DNA from: JBARDN01 sp050736695
GTDB lineage: Bacteria > Desulfobacterota > Binatia > Binatales > Binataceae
Assembly: GCA_050736695.1 (NCBI GenBank)
Contig: JBOHWH010000135.1
Coordinates: 1 to 64,000 of the forward strand
Direction of reading: 5' to 3'
Length of the DNA stretch: 64,000 bases
In this document: positions 25,691-34,235 of the stretch, in pieces
How positions within the stretch are numbered: the first letter of the stretch is position 1
Layout: each line of letters begins with the position of its first letter
Notes under the pieces: model-generated
What the model saw: only the letters and a program-made list of their open reading frames with translations
What the model was told of the DNA's origin: nothing
The model's database searches: none
Translations under genes and position numbers: made by a program

Positions 25691-26701
25691 TCAACGAAGA
25701 TGGAGCTCAATCGCGCGCGGTCGATATAGGGCCAAATCTCGGATTTGTCGCTCGAACGAAAGCGAACTGCAGACGTATGTGATGCTCAGGGAGTTCAAAG
25801 ACGAAGACAGGCCGGCGTGTTGTTTTGCTCCGTAGCAAAAGACTCGTTCAGCGCGTGCGGTAGCGCCGCGCATCTCCGGAATTTCGTACAGTGGACGGAA
25901 AGTAGACCACGGACCTTGCAGCCGATCGGCAGTGCGAACGCCGATCTGGCTAGCCGGAAAGCCGGGATCCGTCTGGACCATCACCCATCGCGCGATCTCG
26001 GGGTGGTATCGAACTGAAAACTCGGCCGCAACGCCGCCCACGATAATTTGTGCGTCGCGCTCGTTCAGTCCGCGCTTCCAGCCGCTGGCGCTGTCGAGAT
26101 ATTCGATGCCCGCGGCTGGTGAATCGAGATTCTCGAGGCCGATCCTCGCGAGAATCGCCTGATGGGTTCGAGGCGCACCTTTGCTAACAACCGCGTAGAG
26201 ATAAACGTATGGCGTTGCGACCACTGCCGAGACACCCGGAACGACCTGACTATCCGACAGAAGCTCCCGATACCGAACGTTCCACTTATCTGGACCAGCG
26301 GCCGGATTCGAGACTTTAGCCAGCTTCGCTCCGATAGGCTTGAACGCAAATGTGCCGGTCCCGGTTGCAGCAACTTCAAGTATGAATACGTACAGCGAGC
26401 TGTGAAAAACAAACCCATCCAGCGGCCAGAATCGAACCTTATTCGTGTCCGAATCGAAGAAAGCTTGTGGAGAACCGGGCGATCGATGCTTTCCGAAATA
26501 ATATTGGATGCTCCAATCATGATTGCGGCAAGTCGAAATCGCGACTGTATTGGCGACTAGTTTCGAACCTTTGCGCGATGCGAGGCCTTTGGGACTGGCG
26601 AACGAGTCACCGAATAGCCAGAGAATCCGGCCCGCGTTCAGAGGAATCGAGTATGCGCCGTCACCGCCGAGCCACCCCTGCTCGTAAGGGAATTGCGGCA
26701 C
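25691..26701 (-). CDS. DUF4185-like beta-propeller protein
   Basis: This 336-residue protein starts in GWLGGDGAYSIPLNAGRILWLFGDSF, which matches the opening blade of five-bladed propeller proteins annotated DUF4185 or DUF5005, related to glycoside hydrolases. Further blades include LDGFVFHSSLYVFILEV and FSVRYHPEIARWVMVQTD. No signal peptide is included in this frame, so the true N-terminus may be missing or frameshifted upstream. AT content is higher than in neighbours. Enzyme activity is unknown. Confidence 0.6.
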   Translation of the reverse strand: MPQFPYEQGWLGGDGAYSIPLNAGRILWLFGDSFASPKGLASRKGSKLVANTVAISTCRNHDWSIQYYFGKHRSPGSPQAFFDSDTNKVRFWPLDGFVFHSSLYVFILEVAATGTGTFAFKPIGAKLAKVSNPAAGPDKWNVRYRELLSDSQVVPGVSAVVATPYVYLYAVVSKGAPRTHQAILARIGLENLDSPAAGIEYLDSASGWKRGLNERDAQIIVGGVAAEFSVRYHPEIARWVMVQTDPGFPASQIGVRTADRLQGPWSTFRPLYEIPEMRGATARAERVFCYGAKQHAGLSSSLNSLSITYVCSSLSFERQIRDLALYRPRAIELHLR

Positions 26702-26847
26702 GCAAGATGCCGACCAAGCTCGCCCTGTCGCGACGGAAGCAGTACGATCAATGCGCTTGCAGAAGCACTAAAGCAGCGTGGCTTTCTGTTCAACTAAATC
26801 TTTCGCAAGCGCTATCGCCAAAAAAGCGCCTTATTTGTTCGCGAGCG

Positions 26848-28032
26848 CTAGCCCTTGGGCAGGCCTAAGATTCGTTCGCCGATCATGTTGCGCTGGACCA
26901 TCGAGGTGCCGCCGGCGATCGTCATCGATTCGGATGCGAGGATGCGCTTCATCCAGTCGCCGCGAGGAGCGAACGGCGTATGCGACTCGAGCATCGCGTA
27001 TTCGCCGAGCAGGCGCGTCGTGAACTTGACCATCCGCTGGCCCAAGTCGGTCGAGATCAGTTTCGAGATCGACGCCTCGGAGCCCGGTTGCAGACCCTTC
27101 AAGCGCCGTGACAGCGAGCGCAGTCCGTTGTATTTCTTGGCCGTCACCTCGATTGCGAACTGCGCGAGCTGCTGACGGATATCGTCTTCTTCGATCGCCG
27201 GACGTCCGTTGATTTGCGTGCGCTTGGCCAGATCGACCAGCGCGTGCAGGGTCTGCTCGGTACCCCCGATCGTCTCGCCGATTCCGAACCGCTCATGCAT
27301 CAGCGTCGCGACGAGCACCTGCCATCCCTGATTGATCGGTCCGAGCAGATTTTCCTTGGGTACTTTCACGTCCTCGAAAAAGATTTCGTTGAATTCCGAG
27401 TCGCCGGTGATCTGCATCAGCGGACGCACGGTCACACCCGGGCTTCTCATGTCGACGATCAGCGCGCTCATCCCCTTGTGTTTGGGCGCTTCGGGATCGG
27501 TGCGGACGAAAAGCTGACAGAATTGCGATCGATGCGCGATCGTCGTCCAGACCTTCTGCCCGTTGACGACGAAGTCGTCGCCCTTGAGCTCAGCGCGGCA
27601 CTGGATCGAGGCCAGGTCCGAGCCGGCGCCCGGCTCCGACATCCCTTCGCACCATATCTCTTCACCGGCGAGGATCGGTTGCAGGTAGCGCTTTTTCTGT
27701 TCCTCGGTTCCCCACTGCATCAGCGCCGGGCCGTTCATGATCACGCCGAGCACGTTGCATCCCATCGGCAGCCCGAGCCGGCCGAGTTCCTGCTGAAAGA
27801 TCACCTGCTCGATAAAAGTCGCGCCGCGACCGCCGTATTCCTTGGGCCACGTCAGACCGGCCCATCCCGCATCATAGAGCTTGGTGTGCCATGCCTTCAG
27901 ACGATTCCAGACGGCATCGTCGCCACTGTTTTCTCCGTCGATCTGGGCGAGCGGCGGCGGCTGATTGTCCGTCAGCCACTTTCTGACTTCCATGCGGTAG
28001 GCGTCTTGCTCGGGCGACCAATTGAAATCCAT
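26848..28032 (-). CDS. Acyl-CoA dehydrogenase
   Basis: This 394-residue flavoenzyme introduces a double bond into acyl-CoA thioesters. It starts MDFNWSPEQDAYRMEVRKWL. The FAD and substrate region contains CEGMSEPGAGSDLASIQ and DDFVVNGQKVWTT. The C-terminal end LASESMTIAGGTSMVQRNMIGERILGLPKG is typical of the large subfamily acting on unusual or branched acyl chains. ATG 28032 is taken since the extension to 28137 is not conserved in style. The specific substrate is unknown. Confidence 0.93.
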   Translation of the reverse strand: MDFNWSPEQDAYRMEVRKWLTDNQPPPLAQIDGENSGDDAVWNRLKAWHTKLYDAGWAGLTWPKEYGGRGATFIEQVIFQQELGRLGLPMGCNVLGVIMNGPALMQWGTEEQKKRYLQPILAGEEIWCEGMSEPGAGSDLASIQCRAELKGDDFVVNGQKVWTTIAHRSQFCQLFVRTDPEAPKHKGMSALIVDMRSPGVTVRPLMQITGDSEFNEIFFEDVKVPKENLLGPINQGWQVLVATLMHERFGIGETIGGTEQTLHALVDLAKRTQINGRPAIEEDDIRQQLAQFAIEVTAKKYNGLRSLSRRLKGLQPGSEASISKLISTDLGQRMVKFTTRLLGEYAMLESHTPFAPRGDWMKRILASESMTIAGGTSMVQRNMIGERILGLPKG

Positions 28033-28204
28033 ACTCGGGAACCTTCCTGTTTGATTCGGCACTGTGATGTTATCGCTGCCGACATCATTTGGGTAGCGCG
28101 GCCAAGTTCGGCTGGCAAGCGGCAGCGCTCGCCGCATTATCGGCTCAGCGTCCGATTTCTACCGGAGACAGTCGGCGATATACTTCCAAAATCAGGAGAA
28201 TCTC

Positions 28205-28438
28205 ATGTCGGCTCTATTGAAGAAGAAGCTTGAAGACGAAGCCTTTCGGCTGTCACCGCGTGCGCGCGCGCGACTGGCAAAACGACTTATTGCCAGTCTC
28301 GATGAGCGAGAGGATCCAGACGTCCTGAAGGCTTGGAAGGACGAAGCCCGGAGCCGGGCGAAGGAGATCGCAAGCGGCAACGCCAAAGTGATTTCTGCCG
28401 CCAAGGTGTTCAAGAAAGCTCGCACGATGCTTCGGTGA
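28205..28438 (+). CDS. Putative addiction-module antidote (ParD-like)
   Basis: This 77-residue helical protein has the shape of the family often annotated as putative addiction module component: LSPRARARLAKRLIASLDE followed by a charged linker and a short C-terminal helix. ATG 28205 has an AGGAGAATC ribosome site. The stop overlaps the GTG of the next gene. It is most likely the antitoxin of the pair. Confidence 0.8.
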   Translation: MSALLKKKLEDEAFRLSPRARARLAKRLIASLDEREDPDVLKAWKDEARSRAKEIASGNAKVISAAKVFKKARTMLR

Positions 28439-28755
28439 CAAGCGTCGCGGTTCACCCCGCTGCACAGCGAGAGCTTCTCAATCCGGCGAGGTTTTATGAC
28501 CATCACGCACCGGGACTCGGTTCTGATTTCGTTCGGCAGGTCGAGCGCACGCTCGCACAGATAAATGCGAATCCCGAGTCTCTGCAGGGCTTCGACCAGA
28601 GTATCAGGCGACTACTCCTGCCGAGATTTCCTTTCGCAATTCTCTATCTACCGACCAGCGAAGACCTTCTCGTCTTAGCGATCATGCACTTGCGGCGTCG
28701 CCCCGGAAATTGGAAAAGACGGCTGCGAAATAGAAGTCTGGAGCGCAAACCGTGA
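28435..28755 (+). CDS. ParE/RelE-family toxin
   Basis: This 106-residue protein has the ParE fold: SVAVHPAAQRELLNPARFYDHHAPGLG, then FVRQVERTLAQI, PESLQG, and the basic strand SIRRLLLPRFPFAILYLP, ending in LVLAIMHLRRRPGNWKRR. It starts at GTG 28435 inside the antidote stop codon, so translation is coupled. The target is probably gyrase or ribosomal mRNA, as in related toxins. Its own end overlaps the next gene by four bases. Confidence 0.82.
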   Translation: MTSVAVHPAAQRELLNPARFYDHHAPGLGSDFVRQVERTLAQINANPESLQGFDQSIRRLLLPRFPFAILYLPTSEDLLVLAIMHLRRRPGNWKRRLRNRSLERKP

Positions 28756-29495
28756 ATCGCGCGGCGGCATTCTCTTACGATTGCAACGCGTGCGGCAAAT
28801 GCTGCCGCGACAAGGTGATCACGCTTGCGCCGTACGATGTGATCCGAATCGCGCGCGCGGCCGGTGTTCCGACCGGCGAGGCTGTGCGGCGCTTCACCTT
28901 GCGGCGCGGGTCGATCCTGAAGTTCGGCGCCGGCGGCGCATGCGGCGCGCTGGCGGGCGTGCGCTGCTCGATTCATGAGGGGCGCCCTCTCGCCTGCCGG
29001 CTCTATCCGCTGGGCATCGAGCGCGCCGCCGACGGCCGCGGCGAGCGATTCATCCGGCTCGAACCGGCGCCAGGCTCGCTCGGCGTGTATGGCGAAGACG
29101 GCGCGGTCGGCGATTTTCTCGAGGCGCAGGATGTCGCCGAATATCTGGACGCGAATGATCGCTATCGCCGGCTGATACCGCGATTGCGCGCAAGAATCGC
29201 CCAGCTCGTAGACTTCGAGAAGATCGAGCCGCGCGAATTCTGGCGCCGCGCCACGCGCGAGGCTCTGGCCGAGTCAGACTACGATCCGAATCCGTTGATC
29301 GACGCGCTATTCGACGCCGACGGATTGGTTGGCAGGCGCGACGACGAGGAAGCCGAGATGTTCGTGCATCTGGCCGCGCTCGCGATACGGGCGGGAAAAT
29401 CCACCGACGCGGCGGGTCTCGCGGCCGCCGCGGTGATGCTCGCAGTCAGTCTTGGCTATTCGCCCGCCGAGGCAAGCGGGTCTTCACAGAACTAG
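28752..29495 (+). CDS. YkgJ-family cysteine cluster protein
   Basis: This 247-residue protein has the CxxCGxCC cluster at its N-terminus (YDCNACGKCCRDKVI) and further Cys in GVRCSIHEGRPLACRLYPLG. This family is thought to bind zinc or an iron-sulfur centre. The rest is helical and unassigned. The start GTG 28752 overlaps the toxin stop by four bases, so it may be co-transcribed with the addiction module, although no functional link is known. Confidence 0.85.
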   Translation: MNRAAAFSYDCNACGKCCRDKVITLAPYDVIRIARAAGVPTGEAVRRFTLRRGSILKFGAGGACGALAGVRCSIHEGRPLACRLYPLGIERAADGRGERFIRLEPAPGSLGVYGEDGAVGDFLEAQDVAEYLDANDRYRRLIPRLRARIAQLVDFEKIEPREFWRRATREALAESDYDPNPLIDALFDADGLVGRRDDEEAEMFVHLAALAIRAGKSTDAAGLAAAAVMLAVSLGYSPAEASGSSQN

Positions 29496-29501
29496 ACGCG
29501 C

Positions 29502-30107
29502 TCAGAATCCGCCCGACGGAGCGCCAGCCGTCGCGCCCGACGCGGGAGCGGGAGCCGGATGCTCGGGAATTTTGAGGTCGCTCAGGATTTCGGCCGCGTG
29601 AACAGACGGATCGACGCTCGGATAAACCTTCGCGATCTTGCCGTCGCCATCGATTACGTAAGTGATGCGCCGGTCCAGGCCGAGAATCGGAATTCCGTTG
29701 GCGGCGCCATACTCGGTCGCAATTTTCTTGTCCGGGTCGAGCAGGAGCGGAAACGGGATGTTGTACTTCTTGATAAAAGCGCGATGCGCGTCGGAATCCT
29801 GCACACTGCATCCCAGCACCACCAATCCCGCCGACTGAAAACGCGCAAAGCCGTCGCGGAAAGCGCACGCCTCTTTAGTGCATCCGGGAGTGTCATCCTT
29901 CGGATAGAAATAGAGTACGACCGTCTTGCCGCGCAGGTCGGCCAGCGAGATCGGAGAGATCTGGTCGCCCTGCACCATCTGAGTGGAAAATCCCGGCGCG
30001 ATTTGCCCTTGCTTGAGCAACTCCGCGCGCGCGGCGCGCGGCCGAAAAATGACGATCGCGACGATCACGATCGCAGCTATGACAATGAGGCCGGCTGGTA
30101 ACTTCAT
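29502..30107 (-). CDS. Membrane-anchored peroxiredoxin (BCP/PrxQ type)
   Basis: This 201-residue thiol peroxidase has an N-terminal hydrophobic anchor (LIVIAAIVIVAIVIF, about 6-20), so it acts outside the cytoplasm. The active site is YPKDDTPGCTKEACAFRD, with peroxidatic and resolving Cys five apart, the PrxQ pattern. The C-terminal tail of about 20 residues is Pro-Ala-rich. ATG 30107 is used; a longer frame to 30152 lacks signal character. It converges with the Cys-cluster gene. Confidence 0.92.
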   Translation of the reverse strand: MKLPAGLIVIAAIVIVAIVIFRPRAARAELLKQGQIAPGFSTQMVQGDQISPISLADLRGKTVVLYFYPKDDTPGCTKEACAFRDGFARFQSAGLVVLGCSVQDSDAHRAFIKKYNIPFPLLLDPDKKIATEYGAANGIPILGLDRRITYVIDGDGKIAKVYPSVDPSVHAAEILSDLKIPEHPAPAPASGATAGAPSGGF

Positions 30108-30164
30108 GTAGTCTCCCTGGTTCCTATAATCGAACGCGCGCGCCGCAACCACATTGCTTAAGTC

Positions 30165-31088
30165 TTATACGCGGTATAGCCATTCCTGATACTTGCGGTC
30201 GCGTCCGTGCAGCGCGTCCTGAAAGACCTTTTGCACCTTGCGCGTGATCGGTCCCGGAGCGCCGCCGCCGATCCGCCGGTCGTCGAGCTCGACCACCGGG
30301 GTAACCTCCGCCGCGGTGCCGGTCATGAACGCCTCATCGGCGACATAGAAAGCGTCGCGCGCGAAGAGTTCCTCGCGCACTTCGATCGAATTGTCGTGCA
30401 GAATCTTTATCACCGAGTCGCGCGTGATTCCCGGCAGGATCGAGCTCAGCGTCGGCGTGCGCACGATTCCGTCGCGAATCACGAATACGTTCTCGCCGCT
30501 GCCCTCGGCGACAAACCCCTGCGTATCGAGCAGCAGCGCCTCATCGTAGCCGCCGCGCCGCGCCTCGTAACCGGCCAGAATCGAATTGATATAGTTCCCC
30601 GAAGCCTTCGCCGCCGGCATCATCGAGTTGTGATGAAACCGCACGAACGATGAGGTCTTGAGCCTGACGCCTTTGTTGAGGCCGTCCTCTCCCAGATATG
30701 CGCCCCACGGCCACGCCGCGATCGCAACCCGAGTCTTGTTGCCGCGCGCCGCAAGCCCCATCTCGCCTTCGCCGTAAAACGCGATCGGACGCAGGTAACA
30801 TTCGTCGAACTTGTTCACGCGGACTACATCGGCGCACGCCTTAAGCAGCTCCTCGGAGCTGTGATGCATCGGCATCTCGACGATATGCGCAGATTCGAGC
30901 AGGCGGCGGATATGCTCCTTGCCGCGGAAAATGGCGGAGCCTCCGGCATCAAGCTTGTAGCATCGCATCCCTTCGAAAACCGCGAGCCCATAGTGCAGGC
31001 TGTGAGTCAGGACATGGATGTTGGCCTCGTCATAGGGGACCAGGGTTCCATCGATCCAGATCTTGTCCGAACGCAGATTGCTCGCCGC
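30165..31088 (-). CDS. ilvE: Branched-chain amino acid aminotransferase
   Basis: This PLP enzyme of about 307 residues performs the last step of Leu, Ile and Val synthesis. KIWIDGTLVPYDEANIHVLTHSLHYG opens the fold. The catalytic Lys is in MMPAAKASGNYINSI. EALLLDTQGFVAEGSGENVFVIRDG is the class IV signature. No ATG is available near the start: TTG 31088, with AGAGG nearby, gives the usual length, and TTG 31163 would add 25 residues. The gene looks intact. Confidence 0.92.
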   Translation of the reverse strand, partial: AASNLRSDKIWIDGTLVPYDEANIHVLTHSLHYGLAVFEGMRCYKLDAGGSAIFRGKEHIRRLLESAHIVEMPMHHSSEELLKACADVVRVNKFDECYLRPIAFYGEGEMGLAARGNKTRVAIAAWPWGAYLGEDGLNKGVRLKTSSFVRFHHNSMMPAAKASGNYINSILAGYEARRGGYDEALLLDTQGFVAEGSGENVFVIRDGIVRTPTLSSILPGITRDSVIKILHDNSIEVREELFARDAFYVADEAFMTGTAAEVTPVVELDDRRIGGGAPGPITRKVQKVFQDALHGRDRKYQEWLYRV

Positions 31089-31467
31089 CAAGGGAAAACC
31101 TCTGGGGAAAGAATCGGCGCCGTATGCCCGCTGCGAGCCGCCAAGGCGCCTTCCACGGCTCAAAGTTAATCGAAGGGTGATCGCCGGACAAGCCGTTCCC
31201 CGTCGAGAGGGGATCGGCTTAGATGACGGGGGAGAAGATCCACAGAGACTTGCCGTTCGTCATTTCGACCGCAGAGAGAAATCCCGAGCGGAGGGGCTGC
31301 TGTATGTGGCGTCGGCGCCGCGCATGGGCACCTCGTGATTTCTCGCTCAGGGCTCGAAATGACGACCTCAGGGAACCGCCGACGCCGGGTCTCTGGGCTG
31401 CCGGCGATCGTGGGCGAGACGCCTGCGCTACTAATGATTGTCGGCGCGATTTGCGCGGTGAAATGTT
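31089..31467. other. Intergenic region with inverted-repeat unit
   Basis: This spacer lies upstream of ilvE and downstream of pcnB. It contains the imperfect inverted repeat at 31260-31362 and otherwise nothing recognised. The ilvE promoter must be within the first part. Confidence 0.5.
31260..31362. repeat. REP/MITE-like 103-bp inverted-repeat unit
   Basis: The ends TCATTTCGACC...AGAGAAATC and GATTTCTCGCTC...GCTCGAAATGA are imperfect reverse complements of about 26 bases. The core is non-coding. The word pattern is typical of small dispersed intergenic repeats; only this copy is seen here. Confidence 0.6.
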
Positions 31468-32862
31468 TCAGTCTTGCGGCTTGATTGCTTGCGCGGCTGA
31501 TTCTCTTGGGTTCGCGCCGGTGTCCGGCGGTGAGGCTTCTGCTGATGCCCTTTGTTGCGCGCCGTTCGGCGCTATTTCATGGTTGCCGCGATGCGCCCTG
31601 CCGCCGCGGCGGCGGCGTCGGCGGCGTCTGCGGCCGCCGGCCGGGGGTGCCTCGGATGCAGTTTCCGGTTGCGGATGCGGGCGCGCGACAAACCCGTCGG
31701 GATTTTCGACGTAGCGCGCAAGGATTCGTGTGTCGATTCCGTAAGTCGGCGCCATCGCCTCGAAGAATTTGCGCGCCGACTCGAAGTACGGCCTGCGCAT
31801 CAGCCGCCGCGTGCGGCGCGACGGCGCGGCCATGTTCTCGAACGCGTCATGGATGAGCCGCATCCGCTCGGTGTCTCCGCGGGCAAACCCGCGCGCGCGC
31901 AACTCGTCGAGCAGGTCAAAATCGCTATTGCGCGCGCCGGGGTTGCGCACCAGATCGAGCGTCATTGCGGCGAGCACGAAGGCATGGTCGGGCGGAGTGA
32001 TTCCCTCGATCATCCTGCCGAGCGCCGCCATGTTGCGAATCGTCGGCGCGCCGGCCGGGTCGCCTTCATGGCGTCGCAGATGCTCGGAGAGAAACGGAAT
32101 CAGCGCCTCGAGCAGCCCGATCTCCTCCATCAGCGCGGCGGCGCGCGCGCAAGCGGACTGCCCGAGCGTGCGATAGGTCTCTTCGACCAGACGCGGTACG
32201 GAGGCCTTGGCGAGATCGGCGCGATGCGTCTCGATTGCGGCGCGGGTAGCCGGTTCGATCTCGAAGCCGAGTTTGGCGGCGAAGCGCACCGCGCGCATCA
32301 TCCGCACCGGATCTTCGCGCATCCGCAGCACCGGCGCGCCTATCGTGCGGATCAGCCGTGAGCGAAGATCGTCGCCGCCGCCGGCGTAGTCGATCACATT
32401 GAATGTCTGCGGATCATAGAACAGCGAATTGACAGTGAAGTCGCGCCGAAACGCGTCTTCCTCTGGCGTGCCGAAGGTATTGTCGGCGCGGATCAGCGGA
32501 TCACCCTCGGCGGCGACCTCCTCGCTCTGGCGGCGAAAGGTCGCGACTTCGATATTCTGTGGTCCGAAGAAAACGTGCACCAGGCGAAAGCGCCGGCCGA
32601 TCAAACGCGAGTTGCGGAACAGATCGCGGACCTGCTGCGGATGCGCCGAGGTCGCAACGTCGAAGTCCTTGGGCCGCCGACCCAGCATCAGGTCGCGCAC
32701 CGAGCCGCCGACCAGGTAGGCGATGTGGCCAGCCGCGCCGAGCCGGTACAACACCTTTAATACATTGGGATCGATATCGCGGCGCGAGATCGGATGCTCT
32801 GAGCGAACGATAATGCGCGGTTCCAATTCCGATGACCTTGCGGCCGGGGTCACGATGCGCAC
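31468..32862 (-). CDS. pcnB: Poly(A) polymerase / CCA-type nucleotidyltransferase
   Basis: This 464-residue class II nucleotidyltransferase starts its catalytic head with AAGHIAYLVGGSVRDLMLGRRPKDFDVATSA, where D-x-D binds metal. GPQNIEVATFRR, RRDFTVNSLFYDP and RMMRAVRFAAKLGFEIEPAT follow in standard order. The spacing fits PcnB more than Cca, so RNA 3' polyadenylation is likely, though a tRNA-repair role is not excluded. The C-terminal 60 residues are disordered and include an unbroken run of ten arginines, probably binding RNA. Confidence 0.9.
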   Translation of the reverse strand: MRIVTPAARSSELEPRIIVRSEHPISRRDIDPNVLKVLYRLGAAGHIAYLVGGSVRDLMLGRRPKDFDVATSAHPQQVRDLFRNSRLIGRRFRLVHVFFGPQNIEVATFRRQSEEVAAEGDPLIRADNTFGTPEEDAFRRDFTVNSLFYDPQTFNVIDYAGGGDDLRSRLIRTIGAPVLRMREDPVRMMRAVRFAAKLGFEIEPATRAAIETHRADLAKASVPRLVEETYRTLGQSACARAAALMEEIGLLEALIPFLSEHLRRHEGDPAGAPTIRNMAALGRMIEGITPPDHAFVLAAMTLDLVRNPGARNSDFDLLDELRARGFARGDTERMRLIHDAFENMAAPSRRTRRLMRRPYFESARKFFEAMAPTYGIDTRILARYVENPDGFVARPHPQPETASEAPPAGGRRRRRRRRRGGRAHRGNHEIAPNGAQQRASAEASPPDTGANPRESAAQAIKPQD

Positions 32863-33030
32863 GCCCCCTCGCGCCCATCCCCTACCGCCGCCAAGAACCT
32901 AGCACGACGCTCGTCGCTCTTCATCGCCCCCCGCTACTTCTTCCGGGTCATGCCGGGCGATTGAAAAACCGTGCATATTGAGTGTGAATCACGGTACGAT
33001 TGAGACCATACCTGAAAGGAGCCTGATCGA

Positions 33031-33561
33031 ATGGGAAAATTTGTCGCCGACGTAAAGAAAATCCGTGAGCGCGCCCGCAAGAACATGGAGGAAGGCCCGG
33101 TCACCGCTGGCTACAAGGCCAATCGCAAGGACGTCGTAAAAGTGCTCAACGATGTCCTCGCGACCGAGTTGGTCTGCGTGTTGCGCTACAAGCGCCACTA
33201 CTACACCGCCGATGGCATCTACGCCGATCCCGCGCGCCAGGAATTCCTGCAGCACGCGGGTGAGGAACAACAGCATGCCGACTGGATCGCGGAGCGCATC
33301 AGCCAGCTCGGGGGAAAACCAAACTACAGCCCAACCGGGATGGCGGAGCGGGCGCACTCGCAATACGACGACAGCGAATCGCTGACCGACATGATCAGGG
33401 AAGATCTGGTTGCCGAGCGAATCGCGGTCGAGTCGTATTCGGATATCGTACGATGGCTCAGCGACAAGGATCCGACTACCCGGATCCTGATCGAGCAGAT
33501 CCTCAAGATGGAAGAAGAACATGCCGACGACATGAAGAATCTGCTCGCGAAGATTTCGTAG
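33031..33561 (+). CDS. Ferritin-like (bacterioferritin/Dps-type) protein
   Basis: This 176-residue four-helix bundle carries di-iron ligands. DVLATELVCVLRYKRHYY and FLQHAGEEQQHADWIAERI provide Glu, then ExxH; EDLVAERIAVESYSDIV and MEEEHADDM give the second set. It would store iron or consume peroxide. The N-terminal 30 residues are basic. The start is ATG 33031, with AAAGGAG upstream. It is monocistronic. Confidence 0.88.
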   Translation: MGKFVADVKKIRERARKNMEEGPVTAGYKANRKDVVKVLNDVLATELVCVLRYKRHYYTADGIYADPARQEFLQHAGEEQQHADWIAERISQLGGKPNYSPTGMAERAHSQYDDSESLTDMIREDLVAERIAVESYSDIVRWLSDKDPTTRILIEQILKMEEEHADDMKNLLAKIS

Positions 33562-33620
33562 CGAACAATCGGCCGCATTCCTCTATCGATCCCAAGTGGG
33601 AGGAAGAGCGCGTGCGCCGT

Positions 33621-34235
33621 TCAAGCACGCGATCGATAGGCGAGCGCTCGCTCGATCATCGCCGCGATGTAGAAGATCGCCAACGCGGGTGTCGCGGTCT
33701 TGATTGCGCCGCGCGCAATCGAGCCGGGCGGCGTCAGCGCGAGCGCCAGAACCAGCCCATAGTTGACCACGCCGCCGTAATGTCCGAGCCGGCTGCGGAT
33801 CGGAGCACCGGCGCGATACAGCATCCGCGAATCGATCGCATATTGTGAAAAGGAAACCGCGATCAGAATTGGGATATAGAAAGGGATTGCACCGGACGCC
33901 GCCGCACAGCCAAGCGCGGCCAGCACAAAGGTGACATCGGCGATCGGATCAAGCCAACGCCCGGTACCGCCGCCGACTCCGAGCCGGCGCGCAACGCGGC
34001 CGTCAAGGAAATCGCTTGCCGCGGCGGCAATCGCGATCATCGCAAACGCGATCCGCGACTGCGGCGCCGCGAGATATATCGCGATCCACGCAGCCGCAAG
34101 CCCAAATCGAGCGAGCGTAAGCACGTTGGCCGCTTGCGCACGAATCGCGGAGTATGCCGGTTCGCTTGGGAACGCGCTTTTCCTTATAGTCGCACCCTTA
34201 TGCCCGAGTCGCGCACTATCCAGATCGTCAGCCAC
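33621..34235 (-). CDS. CDP-alcohol phosphatidyltransferase family protein
   Basis: This integral membrane enzyme of up to 204 residues transfers a phosphatidyl group to an alcohol. The full family motif D-G-x2-A-R-x8-G-x3-D-x3-D is present in DGRVARRLGVGGGTGRWLDP and IAD. About five hydrophobic helices are seen. ATG 34235 would overlap the divergent DHH gene by 36 bases, so the true start may lie inside; a GTG in the first helix is possible. The alcohol substrate is unknown. Confidence 0.85.
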   Translation of the reverse strand: MADDLDSARLGHKGATIRKSAFPSEPAYSAIRAQAANVLTLARFGLAAAWIAIYLAAPQSRIAFAMIAIAAAASDFLDGRVARRLGVGGGTGRWLDPIADVTFVLAALGCAAASGAIPFYIPILIAVSFSQYAIDSRMLYRAGAPIRSRLGHYGGVVNYGLVLALALTPPGSIARGAIKTATPALAIFYIAAMIERALAYRSRA

